In this document: in pieces, positions 24,751 through 35,721 of the stretch | Position numbering within the stretch: the stretch's first letter is position 1 | How the letters are laid out: each line of letters opens with the position of its first letter | NCBI GenBank assembly: GCA_037178625.1 | Contig: CM074142.1 | Location: forward strand, 62,001-126,000 | Origin: Skeletonema tropicum | Taxonomy: Eukaryota > Bacillariophyta > Thalassiosirophyceae > Thalassiosirales > Thalassiosiraceae | Length of the DNA stretch: 64,000 nt | Direction of reading: 5' to 3' | The notes under the pieces: generated by a model | What the model saw: the letters and a program-made list of their open reading frames with translations, nothing else | Told to the model about the DNA's origin: nothing | Database searches by the model: none | Program-made: the position numbers and the translations under genes

Positions 24751-27700
24751 TTAGAAGTACTTTGAAAGTGACATTGCCTTTGCGACAGCACCCCATTCAG
24801 TATACTTCTCAAACGCCTGCATGAAATAAGGAACAGACTTTTCTTTTCTACCGGTCTCTAGATAAAAATGTCCAGCCAATTCATATGCTAATGCCTCTTC
24901 ATTCAAAAATTTATGCGTCTTGGAACTGAATATTGCAGCATCATACAGTGTTTCTGCAACGTCAAAGTTTCTCTCACAGAACTGCTCTTCGGCTTGGAGC
25001 AAATAAGCCTCTGCGAACACAGTAGTAAATATTAGAGAGCAAAGTATGAGATTACATCACAAAAAATCTGACGCATAGAGCAAGGCAACGAGAGGGAATA
25101 CGGCACTCACTATTCTGGAAATTCCATGTAGATGCTGAAACGACCAGATTCTCAATCTTATCTTTGCATCCAGCCCCCTCCCTTATCATCTCCCGGTCAT
25201 TCGTCTCTCTCCCAATCCAGAATGAAGCGAGACCGGCGTAACTAGTGTGCGAAAAGAAATCAAAGAAGTTAGTACGAGACAGAGCTCAAGGGAAAATGTC
25301 AAGCATCTCGCTGAATACTCACAATAACCGGAAAAAATCACCTGGATTCGACATGTTAACCCTGGACAGGCCCTGTATTGATATGTACTTTTTGACTGAG
25401 TCTCTCGCTTTGTCGACCTCACGAAAAACGAGACCTTCGTAAAATTGAGCGAAACAGATAGCGAGCACGACCATCGGAAGCTTGGTGGATGCGCTTCCTT
25501 TGTTGTAGAATTCACCGAATTCATTGGTGAGATCACCACGTTGATGCTCATCAGATTGGCCCGTCAATCGTAACGATAATCGAAACACTGGCTCCTCCAG
25601 CGCTAGCATCACAAAATTTTTGTAGAATACCATTTGCTTCATCGTGTCTTTCATCGAGGTCATAACTGTGTCCAGCTTCTTCCCCGTCCAGAAGCGGCAA
25701 TAGTCATACATAAACGAGCACCCGAACGCAAATCGCGCTGCACCTGACGCCATGGCAATTTTATAAATGTCTTTATAGGACTCGATTGTGCTCTGCATCG
25801 GCTCAACGCGTAGCTTTGTGTGCGTAGCGTAGTACATGATTTCACTATCATGAGCAATTGAAGGCATGCGCTTCATCAGTGATAGTGCCAATTTGACATA
25901 GCGATATCCATCTGAAACTTCTCCTCTTGCAAGAGCCAAATAATTGCCGTAGAGGACAAATCCTACACCCGCCAAGGAACTTATACCGTAGGCCAAAGAA
26001 GTCTGCACCATCTTCAATGGAATAATTGGCATTGAATCGCTATCGCCTGAGAACGTATAATTAATGAACTGCTTGCTGATGAGCTCCATTGCCATGATCT
26101 TTGAGGGATCCGACATGGCAGGGAAAGACAACAAAGCATCATCTGATAGACCAGCGAGTAGCGCCTTTGTATGACTCGACTGAAATTGGATGAAATCTTC
26201 TGTGACCGCCAGCGGCAGTTCCTCTCCGAGGCATGATAAATTCGTGATTATTAGTTGCATCGCATCGGACAACTTCGACGACCACAAAAGCAGAGTAATC
26301 GAAATGCAAGTAGCCCGAAATTTGTCCTTAAAGCATCTTGCATGACATATGACCTCCCCAGTGAGCATCTTGAGTCTCTCGTGGTCCGCATTCATCAAGG
26401 CACATTTGGCTGCCAAATTAAACAATTCCAAGCTGACATCATACTGCTCGATCCAGTGTCCGATTCGCAGATACGAAATGCCGTTATTGAAAAATTCATT
26501 GGCCGCATAGAAGTCGAGCATACTCATGGCTTTCTTTCCAGCATCTAAATTCAGACTCGCAGCCGCGAAAGCTTGATTGCTATCGATGACAGCCTGTGGT
26601 CCACCAAAATTGATTTGTGTGGCGGCGGATAGTAGAAATCTGTCGTCCTCCTCTCTCACAACTACAAAACCTAAGGCCTGCCCATAAAGATTGTGATGAA
26701 GACAGCGTTCCTCTGGAGGCATCATATTGTATGCGGTTTCCTGTAGCTTATCGTGCATGAAGTAGAATTTGCCGTCCTTTTTCCCCAGCACACTATCAGC
26801 GACGGCGGCCTCAAGTGGAGCAATGAGTGATTGCTTTATTTCTCTTTCTAGCACTTCTATCAAAGAAACATCGGCGCTTCTACCAAAGCAAGACAGAACG
26901 ACCAATGCAGATAGTACCTCAGGAAGCAACCGATCAAATGATTTTGTAATGAAAGTAGCGACGTTCTCTGGAATTTTCATGTCGAGAATCTTGTCAGTGT
27001 CCCAGTCCCACCGACGTTGAGAGAGAGACACATACAGCAATTGCTGCTTGTACAATTCCATCATCACTTGCTTCACAAAAAGTGGGCTTCCCTTCGTTTT
27101 GTGATGCAGGATGTCGGCGAGAGGACGTGTTATACGCGGCAGTAAACACAATGCAGTAGACACCATTTCATTTAGGGCATCTTTGCTCAGAGGTGTGAGA
27201 TGAATCTTGGTCGTCTTGACTCCAAAACTACCGACAGAGGAAAGCACAAGGTCGAGAGGGTGTGTAGAACTCAATTCATCGTCACGGCAGCTCATGAAGA
27301 TGAATAGGCGATGGTATTTAGAAGATGATCCAGCCATAATAAGCTGGATGAGAAGGGCGGCTGACGCCGCGTCTATCCACTGACAATCGTCGAAAAAGAG
27401 AACCAGAGGTTCCTCATGACACTTTGATATGACTTCAACAAACTGACAAAAGAGATAACGCAGTCTTTTTTGAGCATCAACAGCAGTCTCATTCTTGGTG
27501 GAATCGAATTTATCACCAAGAATATTTGCCAGGTTCGGCATTGCGGCGACTAGACTAACTATTCCCTCCCCCATATTCTCCTTCAATGCAGTAGCTACCT
27601 TCTCAGACGTAGAGTGATCTTTCTCATTCAACCAAGCACAATAGCCATCAAATGCGGAGCAAATGGCAAACAGAGGCTGAGATTGCTGTCTATTGAAGCG

Positions 27701-29152
27701 ACCAGATAAAAATATGCTGCCATCATCATCATATGCAGATCGAGCAAATTGATGAGAGAGCTCAGATTTGCCTATGCCCGATGTTCCACATATCATGGCC
27801 ACCTCAAAGTCACTTGATATTGCCCGTTGATAGCACTCTCTCAATGTCTGCAGTTCTGTCTCTCTGCCGAATACCGAGCTACCGAATTGCAACCCAACAC
27901 TAGCAGCCTTCGGCAAATCAAAGTCGTGAAGATATACATGAGAAGAGTCAATCATTAGTTTCAAATCATCCCTAACATCTGAGATGAATTCATAAACTCC
28001 CCCGTTACCGTTGACATTCCCGGTAGCATCCCCATCTACTCTATTGATCATGTTGCTGATCAGGTCGCAGAGGGCAGTGGGTAAACCCAATAACTTCAAT
28101 GGCTCTACAGATGTCGATGACGACGACGTTCGGACCAGCACGGTCTTTTGATACAAACCATCATCTAGTGGGGTGTTAGACCGTCTCTTGCTCGGTTGAT
28201 TGCCTTCATTCATCCCAAAGGCACTCATGTCATCAGTGCCTAGCTCGGTCCCATCATTGTTGTTACTGTCAAATTCATTGCCGTCGTTGCTGCGAAAAAA
28301 GTCACAGTTAGCATCCCAATCGATTAATGAGAAATCGCCTCCGTCTACTTCAGATGTGTCTTTTGCTTCCAATGCAGGCGACGGTGCAGCTGCAGCTACA
28401 GCTGTCTGCTCCGACGGGAAGTATGGTGGAGATCGAGCAGCACATCTGGATGGTTGCGCCGCTCGTTGTTGCGCCATCCCCGCTTCTCCTGTGAATTGCC
28501 CTCCCGAAAATAGTTCGTAAAAGGCGATCCCCAAAGAGCGTATCTCCGTCTTTCCGTTAGCGCTCAGTGGCCTCTCATCTACTGATTTCTCACTCAATAT
28601 AGCACCCCGAACATTCAAATAATCGAAAGGTTGTTCGTTACTTCCGCTGTCACATAATAACGTCGATAGCTGCCGCGCCAAATGCTGAAAATCATCAGGA
28701 TCCGGATTCTCACCATTGTAGGGAAGCGGCTCAAAATCGGCATCTCTTTGGTTGCCTATATAATTATTATTCAGGCTTGATTCATCCTTCTTCTCTTCCG
28801 TCACTCTCGTTTTCGTGCAGTAAACAGAAATGTATTCCGACCACGACTTTTCTATCGTGTCTATTAACTCATCGTCATTTCTACTGTGCTGAGAATCGCT
28901 GCTCTTTTCTTTGTCTCTATACCCCCTTTCTTCCTCGACGGCAGACAGCTGATCTGCCAGAGAATGAGCAATTTTCAATGCACAAGATATGTACTCGTGA
29001 GAACAAATGATTCGATCCAGATTTTTGTCCCCTCCGCCACTTGATCTCAGAGAGTCGACGGCACCGACAATCCATTGTTTTATGGACACGGGCTCGGGCC
29101 GTGACACCGAGGCAGCAGGCTGGCTTTTTGACATGTAGCAGCGGCGATCCAT
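24751..29152 (-). CDS. Kinase-like/AAA (STAND)-ATPase/TPR signalling protein, copy C
   Basis: Exons 25323-29152, 25111-25241, 24751-25010; introns 25242-25322 and 25011-25110; 1,406 aa. Domain order as in copy B. Differences from B include K94E, S-to-I and F-to-V changes near the RSGHWIEQYDF segment, M-to-I in YGMSS, and a small cluster (GATWFAF to GAARFAF, FLYDY to FMYDY). Splice sites and motifs are intact, so it looks functional. The coding body is far closer to B than to A, while its 5' flank is the most divergent of the three. Confidence 0.87.
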
Positions 29153-30037
29153 TACTCTTTAATAAATTATTGATGATCATGCATGATATTATTATCCATC
29201 TGCCTGAGTTATCTGCTATGTACCGGCGCCTGGCGTGACCCGCATGCAAGCTCATGCAACACAACTGAATGCGATCTATGTACGACCTACGACCTATTAC
29301 GAATACAACGACATGGTCGGTGGAGTTGTGGAGGAGGGAGTAAGGAGTAAGACTTAGCTAGGTATTATCCAGGGGAAATAATTAGGTTATGACTTTGACC
29401 GTTCGATGACGTATGGTACTTTGCAGAGTAGGCCTTTTCTTTGCCTTATCACAGGCTGCAGGTAAAAAACCAATTTTAAGTACAACATGACATTGAGTGC
29501 ACTGTAGTTGCCCGCGGGTTCATCCACTCGTTGGGGCGGTCAACTACGGTGGACGTGCAACTATGTACCTAATAAGATATCTGCTTAGTGTCCGGACTCC
29601 CTGTGTCCGGGTTTTCCGCGGGCAACAGTAAGGGCAAGTACCAAGGCGGGCTACTTACGGCGGACCCACTGTAGTGTCAACCATTTGCATAATGGGGGTA
29701 CCGCATCTCATCCCCTGCCGCATCTTCACAAACATCTACAAAATCGCGTTGAATTTAAGAACATCGGAATCAAATATGATTTTGTATGCGCTTTCTGAGA
29801 AGATGACCAGTGCGAAAAAGTCCAAGCTACTCCACGAAGGAGGAGGAGAAGCGCAACACGCACTACCTAATTGCGAACCCAAACCCGAAAAGGGATAAAC
29901 CTCTTTTTCTATGCACATAGTACTATTCCTACGTGCCTACTCCTACCTAATTCCGGCGGGAACATGCTTTTTTCACTGCCCGTCACAACAGACAAAGCTC
30001 ACAAAATACTGTCCTCTAATAAACTACTCTGATAAGT
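29153..30037 (-). repeat. 5' flank of copy C
   Basis: Homologous to the A and B flanks with several small indels and substitutions. The homology stops at about 30037 (GATAAGTA followed by unrelated CTGTTC), before the X repeat found next to B. Confidence 0.85.
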
Positions 30038-30368
30038 ACTGTTCATTTGAGTTCAGTTTGCAAGTCGAATTTGAATATCGGGCCTAGGTGGCAAATAAGG
30101 TATCGATAAGATCCTAATGGCCAAGGGATGAAGATTACCACTGCAAGTAAGGTCAAAACCCTTCTAGTTACTGTGTTATTGAGGGTCGTAGGAAGCCATT
30201 TTTCACCATGGTTTGGGTCCATTTTTGATGGTTGATGGCATATGAGTACCGCATGTACGTAGGAATCATTCGATATAGAAACGGTACTGGTTTTTATCTC
30301 AACTCCAAAACTTCAAGTTGGAGCAAGTTGGAGCAAGTTGGAGGAGGTTGCTTAATTGTGCGACGCTT
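30038..30368. other. Intergenic stretch, no gene seen
   Basis: Non-coding. It contains a short 10-bp-unit repeat (AGTTGGAGCA, ~30315-30348) and ends at the left terminal block of the outermost LB/RB element. Confidence 0.5.
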
Positions 30369-30726
30369 ATCGGCCCTCGGGGCCCCGGGTCGAAACAAGC
30401 GCAGTGAAGTGTCGATAACGGGGCCAGGAGGTGCCCAACCCCTTATGGTCACAAATTCTCCATTTTTTTCCAAACTTTTTTCTACAGGGATCTTGGTAGG
30501 AATCAGTATAGTAGCTGTTTAGTGAGAAAGTTTACCTGGTGGACACGTAGAGGCTCTGTAGACCATACCGCTGTAGGATTTGTACTTGTTCCTACGTAGA
30601 AAGCAAGAAGTACCTGGCTTAAACGCGCTTTTTACAGAAATTGATTGGCTATATCTGTCGAGGATACCATCATTTGCAGAAAGAAATACAGGTACATTGT
30701 CATTATAGGTGACATGTTTCTTCATC
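30369..30726. mobile_element. Left terminal block (LB) variant of the LB/RB element family
   Basis: Begins TCGGCCCTCGGGGCC after a TTA flank and continues with the same landmarks as the other LBs (TAGTGAGAAAGTTTACC, GGACACGTAGAG, CCTACGTAGAAAGC, GAAAGAAATACAGGT). It is the most divergent LB here and probably the outer, older element whose RB is at ~38.34-38.5 kb. Confidence 0.7.
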
Positions 30727-30796
30727 ACGAGAAATATTCTCCCTTTGTTGTATCCTTTATTGATTGTCGTTAATTTGTCATGTTGCCGCGATTGAT

Positions 30797-30825
30797 AATA
30801 AATTTGTCTTGAAGACAAATTTATT
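30797..30825. repeat. 29-bp perfect palindrome (type 2)
   Basis: AATAAATTTGTCTT, one central G, then its exact reverse complement. The unit 2 copy (31980-32006) is cut at its right tip by the E2 element. Confidence 0.95.
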
Positions 30826-30862
30826 TTCCATGCAAGTTGTGAATATCGCATTGTATCGTCCA

Positions 30863-31909
30863 CTAGGCAAAATAATCGCGTGGCAATTGGTATTCTTTCT
30901 TCGTTTCTTTCCATTTTTTGTTTGGGCTGGTTATGATTTCGGTGATGCGGTTCGTCAGGTCCTCTCTATTCTTTATTAAAGTACCACTCACTGCCTTTTG
31001 ATAAGTTGTTTTCGTCATTTCATCAAGCTTTCTTTTGTTGTATCTTGTCTTGGTTTCTTCTGCCTTGCCGTCAAGGTACTTGACCCATTTGTCCCGCTTC
31101 TTGAAGAGTTTGCAGAGTTGGCCATCTTGGTTCGTCTTGCAATTGTGTAACCGTTCTACAGACACGCTCGGCCCTGTCCAATAAATGGCACTATCCGTCG
31201 GGTGCATAACATTTTTGGAACCAAGTGTTTTGCCCCTGCTGGTAGCAACGTATCCTGTCCCAAGGCACTGGCTTCTCTCCCAGAGCTCATCTGACGGATC
31301 TATCACCATGCGATTCCATCGATCGTCCTTGCCGAACCCGGCCTCCATGCCCTGGCAGCGGTGTATTGTGATTGCGAATGCAATTTGCAGGGGCATGAAC
31401 GTGGCAGTACAGCATCCCTTGTTGCAGATGTGAGTGTAGGGTGGTATTGGCACGTGCTGAGTGGAGTGGTGGAGTGGAGTGATTGCAAATTTGTGTAAAG
31501 AGGGATGATTGATCAGTGCCATGCTATATTTCGAATTCAAGAATACATTTCTACATTCACTCACCGTTGGATTCTTTTTGTCCCAGGGTTCAATGCCTTG
31601 CCGCGGTTTGAAGTATGGGAAATCAACGACTATATACTTTGGGAGGGATTCAACACCATTTGTGTTTGGTCCTACGGAGTGCTGCTCGTCATAAACGATG
31701 TCAATCACCTTCCCAATCGCTCCAACGTACAGGCCAGAGTTCGGATCAATGTTCGCTGTCTCCAGGCACACGTGCACACCAACGGAAACGTCTAAAGTGT
31801 ACAACATCTTTTTGCCGAAGAAATGCAACTGGTACACAGTGGGATTGCCAACCATGTTGCTCTTGAATTGGCATCTGAGCCGTGCTACCGGTACTGACAG
31901 CCGTTTCTG
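30863..31909 (-). pseudogene. Pif1/Helitron-like helicase C-terminal fragment E1
   Basis: The minus-strand frame runs from about RLSVPVARLRCQF through VCLETANIDPNSGLYVGAIG, LPKYIVVDFP, VPIPPY, MPLQIAFAITIHRCQGMEAG (helicase motif V region) and GYVATSRGKTLGS (motif VI region) to a basic tail ending PRDYFA. This is the C-terminal RecA-like half of an SF1B Pif1-type helicase; Walker A and B lie upstream in intact proteins and are absent here. A 108-nt GT-AG intron (31457-31564) contains no in-frame stop, so both spliced and unspliced forms stay open. Known family roles are DNA unwinding, including in Helitron RepHel proteins. As a truncated copy it is probably not functional. Confidence 0.75.
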
Positions 31910-32005
31910 ACGAGAAATATTCTCCCTTTGTTGTATCCTTTATTGATTGTCGTTAATTTGTCATAATGCTCGATTGAAAATAAATTTGTCTTGAAGACAA
32001 ATTTA
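31910..32005. repeat. Tandem duplicate, unit 2 left part
   Basis: Repeats 30727-30822 nearly base for base, including the type 2 palindrome. It is separated from its continuation at 34660 by the E2 element. Confidence 0.85.
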
Positions 32006-32408
32006 TCGGCCCTCGGGGCCCCCGTTCATGGAGTGCAGAGCAGCGTAATAGGGGGCCGCAGGTGCCCTTCTATTACAGGTGGGAAATTCAGATTTTTTCA
32101 GCCAAATTATTCTACAGAGTTCTAGCTAGGAATCAGCATATGTGCATTTTAGTGAGAAGGTTTACTGTTGGGACACGTAGAGTCCTCAGTAGAGCCTACC
32201 AGCGTAGGATCTGAATGGTTTCCTACGTAGAAAGCGAGAAGTACCTGTTGAAAGCGAGAAATTCAATGTACTAAATGCGCTTTTTTGGCGTCTAAATCCG
32301 TCTTTACGAGAAAGAAATACAGGTTTTGCACAGGTTTTAGTCGATTTAGTTGTTGTATTTCTTCAACGTAAGAAATGGTCTTTTTTGCAGAATTGTGCAG
32401 TGATCAAT
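32006..32408. repeat. LB of element E2 (403 bp)
   Basis: Appears identical to 39842-40244 over its full length. Identity stops inside the palindrome that ends the block. Confidence 0.9.
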
Positions 32409-32418
32409 TTTACTAATG
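32386..32418. repeat. Type 1 palindrome P1
   Basis: AGAATTG, TGCAGTGAT, CAATTTTAC at the inner edge of LB; inverted arms around a CAGTG core. Confidence 0.75.
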
Positions 32419-32486
32419 TAATGACCTGATGCAGACGGACTCTGGATTTAGTCGATGTATTCATCGTCGTGAGAAATTTTCTTTTT

Positions 32487-32519
32487 TTGTAGAATCGTGC
32501 AGCGATCCATTTTACTAAT
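32487..32519. repeat. Type 1 palindrome P2, at the stop of helicase fragment E2
   Basis: TAGAATCG, TGCAGCGATC, CATTTTACTA; lies just past and overlapping the stop codon of the minus-strand helicase frame (stop 32515-32517). Confidence 0.7.
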
Positions 32520-33128
32520 CACCAGATGCAGACGCTGCGAAGTAATCACTTGGGATCTCGTGATCCCTCTTCGCTTCTTTCCACTTCTTGTTTGGATTGG
32601 TGATGATGTCGGTAATCCTGGCCGTCAGGTCTGTCCTGTCTTTGATGAAATCGCCCTTCATTGCTGCTGCGTACGTTGTTTTTGTGATTTCTTCCAACTT
32701 TCTCTTGCTATACCTCGTCTTCGTCTCTTCTGCCTTTCCCTCCAAGTATTCTACCCACTTAGCTCGCTTCTTGTATGATTCGCAGAGCTGCCCATTTTGC
32801 TTTCTCTTGCAATTTTTAATTCGGTTCGTTGAAACGCTGTTTCCCGTCCAGTATATGGCACTGTCCGTTGGGTATGCTTGATCTTTGGAACCAAGTGTTT
32901 TGCCTCTGCTAGTTGCCACGTACAATGTCCCAAGGTTCTTGCTAATCTCCCACAACTCATCTGACGGATCTAATATCATTCGGTTCCAGCGGTCTCCTTC
33001 GTCGAATCCAGCTTCAAGTCCTTGACAGCGGTGAATGGTGATGGCGTAAGCGATTTGCAATGGCATGAATAATGCGGTGCAGCATCCCTTGTTGCAAATC
33101 TGCTCGTAGGGAGGGATGGGCACGTGCT
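32515..33128 (-). pseudogene. Pif1/Helitron-like helicase C-terminal fragment in E2
   Basis: The frame from HVPIPPYEQICNKGCC to the stop includes MPLQIAYAITIHRCQGLEAG and LYVATSRGKTLGS and a basic tail ending PSDYFAASASGD. It begins at the conserved 3' splice site (CAG before CACGTGCC); the upstream exon has been lost and replaced by a relative of the MBD-gene N-terminus. It belongs to the same subfamily as the copies at 51.9 and 61.2 kb. Confidence 0.7.
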
Positions 33129-33238
33129 GTGCGCATTACGTTGGAATTGGAAGGATGCATTTGCATCGGTATGCAAATAAAACGAGTTAGTAGTGTTTTT
33201 GCAGCACAATGATACATGTACATGACAAGCTGGTGAAT

Positions 33239-33271
33239 TGGTAAAATTGTGCAGTGAACGATTTTATGTAT
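33239..33271. repeat. Type 1 palindrome P3
   Basis: TGGTAAAATTG, TGCAGTGAA, CGATTTTATG; lies between the helicase fragment and the MBD-gene relative of E2. Confidence 0.8.
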
Positions 33272-33292
33272 TGTGTTGTGGTTGTGTTAGTG

Positions 33293-33900
33293 TTAGTCTG
33301 TGAAAGTATTTAGAGACACAACACAAGAACAACTTTCCGCGGAACAAAACTCACTGGATTGGTACTTGAACTTGGCCTTGGACCCAGCTTCGTTGCTTTG
33401 CTTTGGCGGCGTGACGACTGCATGTATAGTTTTTGAAAGGAAGGCTATCAAGCTTTTTTCTCTCACTCTCGTCAACAACAAATGTTGCCATGGATCGGAA
33501 GATAGGATCGTTTGTGCGGATGGTAGCCCAAGGATATTCATACCATTTCCAGTTAGAAGTTGAAGCCTCCTTCGAAACATGCCCCCGTTTCAGTCCGCTG
33601 TGAGTGTGAGACAACTCCGTCAAAGTAGATGAGGTCGAAGCATCGGCCGACTTCGAAGAACATGCGACACGCTCAAGGCCGCAAGGTTGACTCATCAAAC
33701 GACGAAACCCATTGCCATTACATCCAACATTTGAAGTCGCGCCATCGGCATTAGTCTCCTGCTCTTGTCCAACATGAGACAGCTCCGCCACAGTCGATGA
33801 TGCCCGACTTTGATGCACTTGCGCTTGCCTGCCACTTACGGCCGCTAGGTTTACTCATCAAATGACGAGAACCCTTGCCATTAGTGTTAGATCCAACAGC
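33293..33900 (-). pseudogene. Degenerate relative of the MBD-gene N-terminus in E2
   Basis: Two minus-strand frames joined by a frameshift near 33.82 kb. They carry repeated SNxNGxGxRxLMS segments, then YEYPWATIRTNDPIF, matching the pattern W-x-x-[VI]-R-x-x-D-x-I-F seen at 42.8, 53.7 and 36.9 kb. No exon 2 or MBD-like segment follows. Probably a decayed fragment. Confidence 0.5.
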
Positions 33901-34383
33901 TGACGTCGCGGCAGCAGCGCATCGGTATTGCCAATTATCATGATTGTGTACTTAGATTGATAAGAAGTAGAAAGGTTTACACAATACTTTATGATTGCAA
34001 TGAAAAAATAATAGATCGACCGCGAGATGTGGACGGAAGCGATTTGCTGTCAACGAAGCAGGAGGAACACGCTGTCAGACAGAGAAAGAATCCAGACACG
34101 GATAGATGAAGAAATAATTAAGTATACCGATTCGGACTAATTTTTGTCAATTGAATTTGTCACAAATGGGACACAATATCGATGAATGTAAATGCATGCG
34201 TCACCGGACAAATGAGAACCAACACCTCAGCTGTACATAATGACGTGTTGATGAAGTTGAAGCGACACGTGGCAAAATCCAAAAAAACGAAAAGAAGCGC
34301 CGGGCGGAGGCTGAGTATGTCAGTTTTGTCACGTCCGCGAAGAATCCAGAGAAACTGTCAAGCACGAGAAAGACACTTTGAAT

Positions 34384-34416
34384 TGGTAAAATTGTGCACA
34401 ATACAATTCTACTAAT
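34384..34416. repeat. Type 1 palindrome P4 at the start of RB
   Basis: TGGTAAAATTGTGCA, CAATACAATTCTACTA; core shifted to TGCACA. It precedes the right block, as P14 does at 54.92 kb. Confidence 0.65.
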
Positions 34417-34484
34417 TTATCCTACATACCATAACAACAAAACAGAACATCACCATGCACCAAATACACTAAGACTATGTCTAC

Positions 34485-34659
34485 GTCATTGCAGAGCAAC
34501 TTTATAGCCGGATTCCATTGTAAAAAGACTATATGTAAATGTAAAACCAAAGTGCAATGACCTACTACAAATGACACAAAACTGGACAGGCCCCGAGGGC
34601 CCGCGCTGATCCCGCCACAGGCACCACCACGCTCGCCACATTCTGCGCGCCCCTGTTTA
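34485..34659. repeat. Right terminal block (RB) of element E2
   Basis: Contains CATTGCAGAGCAACTTTATAG and then GGCCCCGAGGGCC with CTGCGCGCCCCTGTTTA at the end. The same block closes the 15.3-kb element at 54.95-55.135 kb. Confidence 0.8.
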
Positions 34660-35412
34660 TTTTCCATGCAAGTTGTGAATATTGCATTGTATCGTCCACT
34701 AGGCAAAATAATCGCGTGGCAATTGGTATTCTTTCTTCGCTTCTTTCCATTTTTTGTTTGGGTTGGTTATGATTTCGGTGATGCGGTTTGTCAGGTCCTC
34801 TCTATTCTTTATTAAAGTACCACTCACTGCCTTTTGGTAAGTCGTTTTCGTCATTTTGTCGAGCTTTCTCTTGTTGTATCTTGTCTTGGTTTCTTCTGCC
34901 TTGCCGTCAAGGTACTTGACCCATTTGTCCCGCTTCTTGAAGAGTTTGCAGAGTTGGCCATCTTGGTTCGTCTTGCAATTGTGTAACCGTTCTACAGACA
35001 CGCTCGGCCCTGTCCAATAAATCGCACTATCCGTCGGGTGCATAACATTTTTGGAACCAAGTGTTTTGCCCCTGCTGGTAGCAACGTATCCTGTCCCAAG
35101 GCACTGGCTTCTCTCCCAGAGCTCATCTGACGGATCTATCACCATGCGATTCCATCGATCGTCCTTGCCGAACCCGGCCTCCATGCCCTGGCAGCGGTGT
35201 ATTGTGATTGCGAATGCAATTTGCAGGGGCATGAACGTGGCAGTACAGCATCCTTTGTTGCAGATGTGAGTGTAGGGTGGTATTGGCACGTGCTGAGTGG
35301 AGTGGTGGAGTGGAGTGATTACAAATTTGTGTAAAGAGGGATGATTGATCAGTGCCATGCTATATTTCGAATTCAAGAATACATTTCTACATTCACTCAC
35401 CGTTGGATTCCC
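34660..35412 (-). pseudogene. Helicase C-terminal fragment E3 (continuation of duplicate unit 2)
   Basis: Nearly identical to E1 from the 3' end to the exon border (GAATCCAACG before the GTGAGT donor): same motif V and VI region, stop at 34699 (PRDYFA). Upstream of that exon border the sequence switches to an unrelated frame that is out of phase with the helicase, so the join is not a productive fusion. Confidence 0.7.
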
Positions 35413-35721
35413 TTTTCCGACAGCTCTCCCAACATAGATCCAATAGTTCCAGACGCTTTTGTGTTCTGTGGAATTTCTCCAACTCCAACTGGCCGAGCTG
35501 CATTGCCATTATTGCTACGAAATACACCAGCATCGTCTGCTTCCAAGGGGGCGTTATCAACATTACCAACACCCATATTGGTGCCATCATTATCACGTTC
35601 TCCTGACAGTCTAGCAACCGAAGTAGCATTACGACACGGATAATCCTTCATGGTAGAACCAGAAGACTCATGAAACAGGCGGTCGAGACAGCTGCGCGGA
35701 AGTCTACTGGTAGACGGAGAA

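Larger units (their letters stand above)
30727..31909. repeat. Tandem duplicate, unit 1 (1,183 bp) with helicase fragment E1
   Basis: The ~96-bp sequence starting ACGAGAAATATTCTCC at 30727 recurs at 31910, each time followed by the same palindrome and helicase 3' end. In unit 2 the sequence is interrupted by the 2.65-kb element at 32006-34659 and resumes at 34660, so units 1 and 2 form a tandem duplication. Confidence 0.85.
32006..34659. mobile_element. E2: 2.65-kb LB/RB element with known empty site
   Basis: Starts TCGGCCCTCGGGGCC, ends GCGCGCCCCTGTTTA. Removing it joins GACAAATTTA to TTTTCCATGC, exactly the sequence of the duplicate at ~30815-30833, so the boundaries are set by an empty site. 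A TTA (or TTTA) at both edges may be a target duplication; alternatively it is an A^T insertion as in Helitrons. Content: LB, helicase fragment, degraded MBD-gene relative and RB, separated by type 1 palindromes. The ends are not inverted repeats of each other, and no transposase or Rep domain is visible, so it is non-autonomous. Confidence 0.8.
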
